Assembly: GCA_900320925.1 (NCBI GenBank)
Contig: ONUD01000009.1
Span: forward strand, 1-6,917
Length of the DNA stretch: 6,917 nucleotides
DNA from: an uncultured Eubacteriales bacterium
GTDB lineage: Bacteria; Bacillota; Clostridia; Oscillospirales; Acutalibacteraceae
Direction: 5' to 3'
The notes below the pieces were generated by a model. That model was not told the DNA's origin. It worked only from the letters and a program-made list of their open reading frames with translations, and did not search any database. Shown piece by piece: positions 5,961-6,917 of this stretch. A program made the translations under genes and the position numbers. Within the stretch, counting starts at the first letter, position 1. Every line of letters starts with the position of its first letter.

Positions 5961-6917
5961 TTAATTCACTGCAAATTTCAGGTACTGTTTTTGGGAAATA
6001 CCATTGCCGTCCGTCACCTTGATGCATACCTGATACAGTCCCCGACAAATCGGACGATAGCGAAGAACGGTTTTTTCGGGGTCTGTCAGCACTCTCCAAT
6101 TGCTGTCCGCCAATTTGCGGATGTATACATCATAGTGATACGCTCCTGTACCGCCCTCGGCATTCAGGAAAATAAAAATATGCTCCCCGTGACGAATGCT
6201 TTCGGCAGACACAGCCGCCTTGTTTTGCAGAGTATACCTGCCGCCGACCGTGGAAGCATATCGTTCTCGGAGCAGGTCGGTGCAAGTCTGTTTCATGTGG
6301 CCAATGATGACCTGTTCCATTTCCCTGTCACGGGAGTTGGCAATGCCCCGCACACAATTGAGCAGATATTGCCCATACTCTGCCGTATAGTGGAAACAGT
6401 GACCGGCACGGCACAACACCTCTGTTTCAGGAAAGGGGATGACGTGTGCTTCGGGCAGTACTTCCTCCAGAATGGCATACATATCTTTTAAATACTGTGC
6501 TTTCTTCCGCAAAATCCACTCGGGTGGAAAGTATCGGATATGCCCGTCTTTGGCAATGTACCGTTCCATGGGTCTGACTTCCGCAATGATGATCTTGTCA
6601 GGGTCAAAATGCTCCCGAAGCAGTTCGGCATACTGATAGATGAGTGCCATTGTCAGCAGTTCATCCTCTTCCGCACCGAATGTATCCAGCACCTCAAACG
6701 GAGCCTGTTCCAGAAATGCGGGATGCTCTTCCAATGCCCTTGTTTTGGTGATGTACGTAAAATGGTACGGGTCATCATCGTCTTTCATTTTGACTTTCAA
6801 AATCTTTTTGGCAAACACACTGCCCAAATCAAGAACCAGATAGTCACTCTTCTTTTCTTTCAGGCAGTCAAAGACGGTCTTGTTCATGTCCGCAACGGCA
6901 CTTTGCCGCCACTCATC
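5961..6917 (-). CDS. DUF6270-like protein with C-terminal beta-sandwich domain, upstream paralogue (5' end cut by window edge)
   Basis: The frame is open from the right edge to a TAA at 5963-5961. An ATG at 6887 is not the likely start: the ten codons before it (DEWRQSAVAD) align with residues 61-70 of the complete paralogue (NYVKRCAVLD), so about 60 N-terminal residues, including the GxCVxRD block, lie outside. The visible 318 residues follow the paralogue throughout: MNKTVFDCL, YLVLDLGSVF, FTYITKTRA, APFEVLDTF, IIIAEVRPMERY, LPEAHVIPFPETEV, then a C-terminal beta-sandwich from YTLQNKAAVS to KQYLKFAVN. Two in-frame shortenings stand out: about 10 residues after YFPPEW, and 5 residues in the His block, which reads HCFHY instead of HKWGLNPLHY. 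This suggests altered or lost catalysis. The active-site N-terminus cannot be judged here. Tandem arrangement and 17-base identical stretches show it arose by duplication. Confidence 0.82.
   Translation of the reverse strand, partial: DEWRQSAVADMNKTVFDCLKEKKSDYLVLDLGSVFAKKILKVKMKDDDDPYHFTYITKTRALEEHPAFLEQAPFEVLDTFGAEEDELLTMALIYQYAELLREHFDPDKIIIAEVRPMERYIAKDGHIRYFPPEWILRKKAQYLKDMYAILEEVLPEAHVIPFPETEVLCRAGHCFHYTAEYGQYLLNCVRGIANSRDREMEQVIIGHMKQTCTDLLRERYASTVGGRYTLQNKAAVSAESIRHGEHIFIFLNAEGGTGAYHYDVYIRKLADSNWRVLTDPEKTVLRYRPICRGLYQVCIKVTDGNGISQKQYLKFAVN

Noticed and set aside
4635..6491. A very long plus-strand open frame (618 codons) antisense to the DUF6270 genes
   Set aside because: It lies opposite two genes with recognisable motifs, good ribosome binding sites and operon spacing. 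Its translation shows no recognisable domain, and it crosses the gene junction. Long antisense frames arise easily where codon choice on the real strand avoids TTA, CTA and TCA in one frame.
5961..6887. Treating the upstream DUF6270 copy as a complete gene starting at ATG 6887
   Set aside because: The codons before 6887 stay open to the window edge and align with residues 61-70 of the paralogue, so the gene begins outside the window.
1..6917. CRISPR array, insertion sequence, tRNA or rRNA, or phage/defence genes
   Set aside because: The window is packed with overlapping surface-polymer genes. I saw no repeat-spacer pattern, inverted terminal repeats, transposase motif or RNA-gene fold.

Overview
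The window is a single-direction gene cluster, entirely on the minus strand, for building, modifying and exporting a cell-surface phosphopolymer (teichoic-acid-like polymer or capsule). In transcription order (right to left) it holds: a DUF6270 protein cut by the right edge; a second, complete DUF6270 paralogue; a small four-cysteine protein; a membrane-associated family-2 glycosyltransferase of ExoA type; an ABC-2 polysaccharide exporter permease (TagG/Wzm type); a CDP-glycerol glycerophosphotransferase-family enzyme (TagB/TagF type); a Stealth-family sugar-phosphate transferase; and the N-terminal third or so of a membrane acyltransferase-3 protein cut by the left edge. There is no gene-free stretch longer than about a dozen bases, and no RNA gene, insertion sequence, CRISPR array, terminator or convincing promoter.

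Organism: strong GGAGG-type ribosome binding sites, a TagG/TagF-type pairing, moderate GC and the flavour of the proteins suggest a Bacillota member, probably a gut or rumen clostridium (Ruminococcus-like). This is inference from protein style; no phylogenetic marker is present.

Layout: 6917-4767 carries two tandem DUF6270 + beta-sandwich proteins that are clearly duplicated from one another. 4770-4450 is the small putative zinc-ribbon gene, tied by ATGA stop/start overlaps to the genes on both sides. 4453-2485 carries the glycosyltransferase and export permease, overlapping by 29 bases. 2483-293 carries two phosphotransferases of different chemistry (polyol-phosphate and sugar-1-phosphate), overlapping by 11 bases. 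288-1 opens the acyltransferase.

How they may work together (inference): the glycosyltransferase adds sugars to a lipid-linked intermediate, the TagB/TagF-like and Stealth enzymes create phosphodiester links, the permease (with an ATPase that must be encoded elsewhere) exports the polymer, and the acyltransferase adds acyl groups. The DUF6270 proteins look like SGNH-hydrolase relatives that could add or remove substituents. The tight spacing implies one transcript whose promoter and terminator lie outside the window. The most unusual points are the Ser-to-Cys change at the presumed nucleophile of the complete DUF6270 protein, the eroded His motif in its sister copy, and the uncharacterised small cysteine protein inside the operon.
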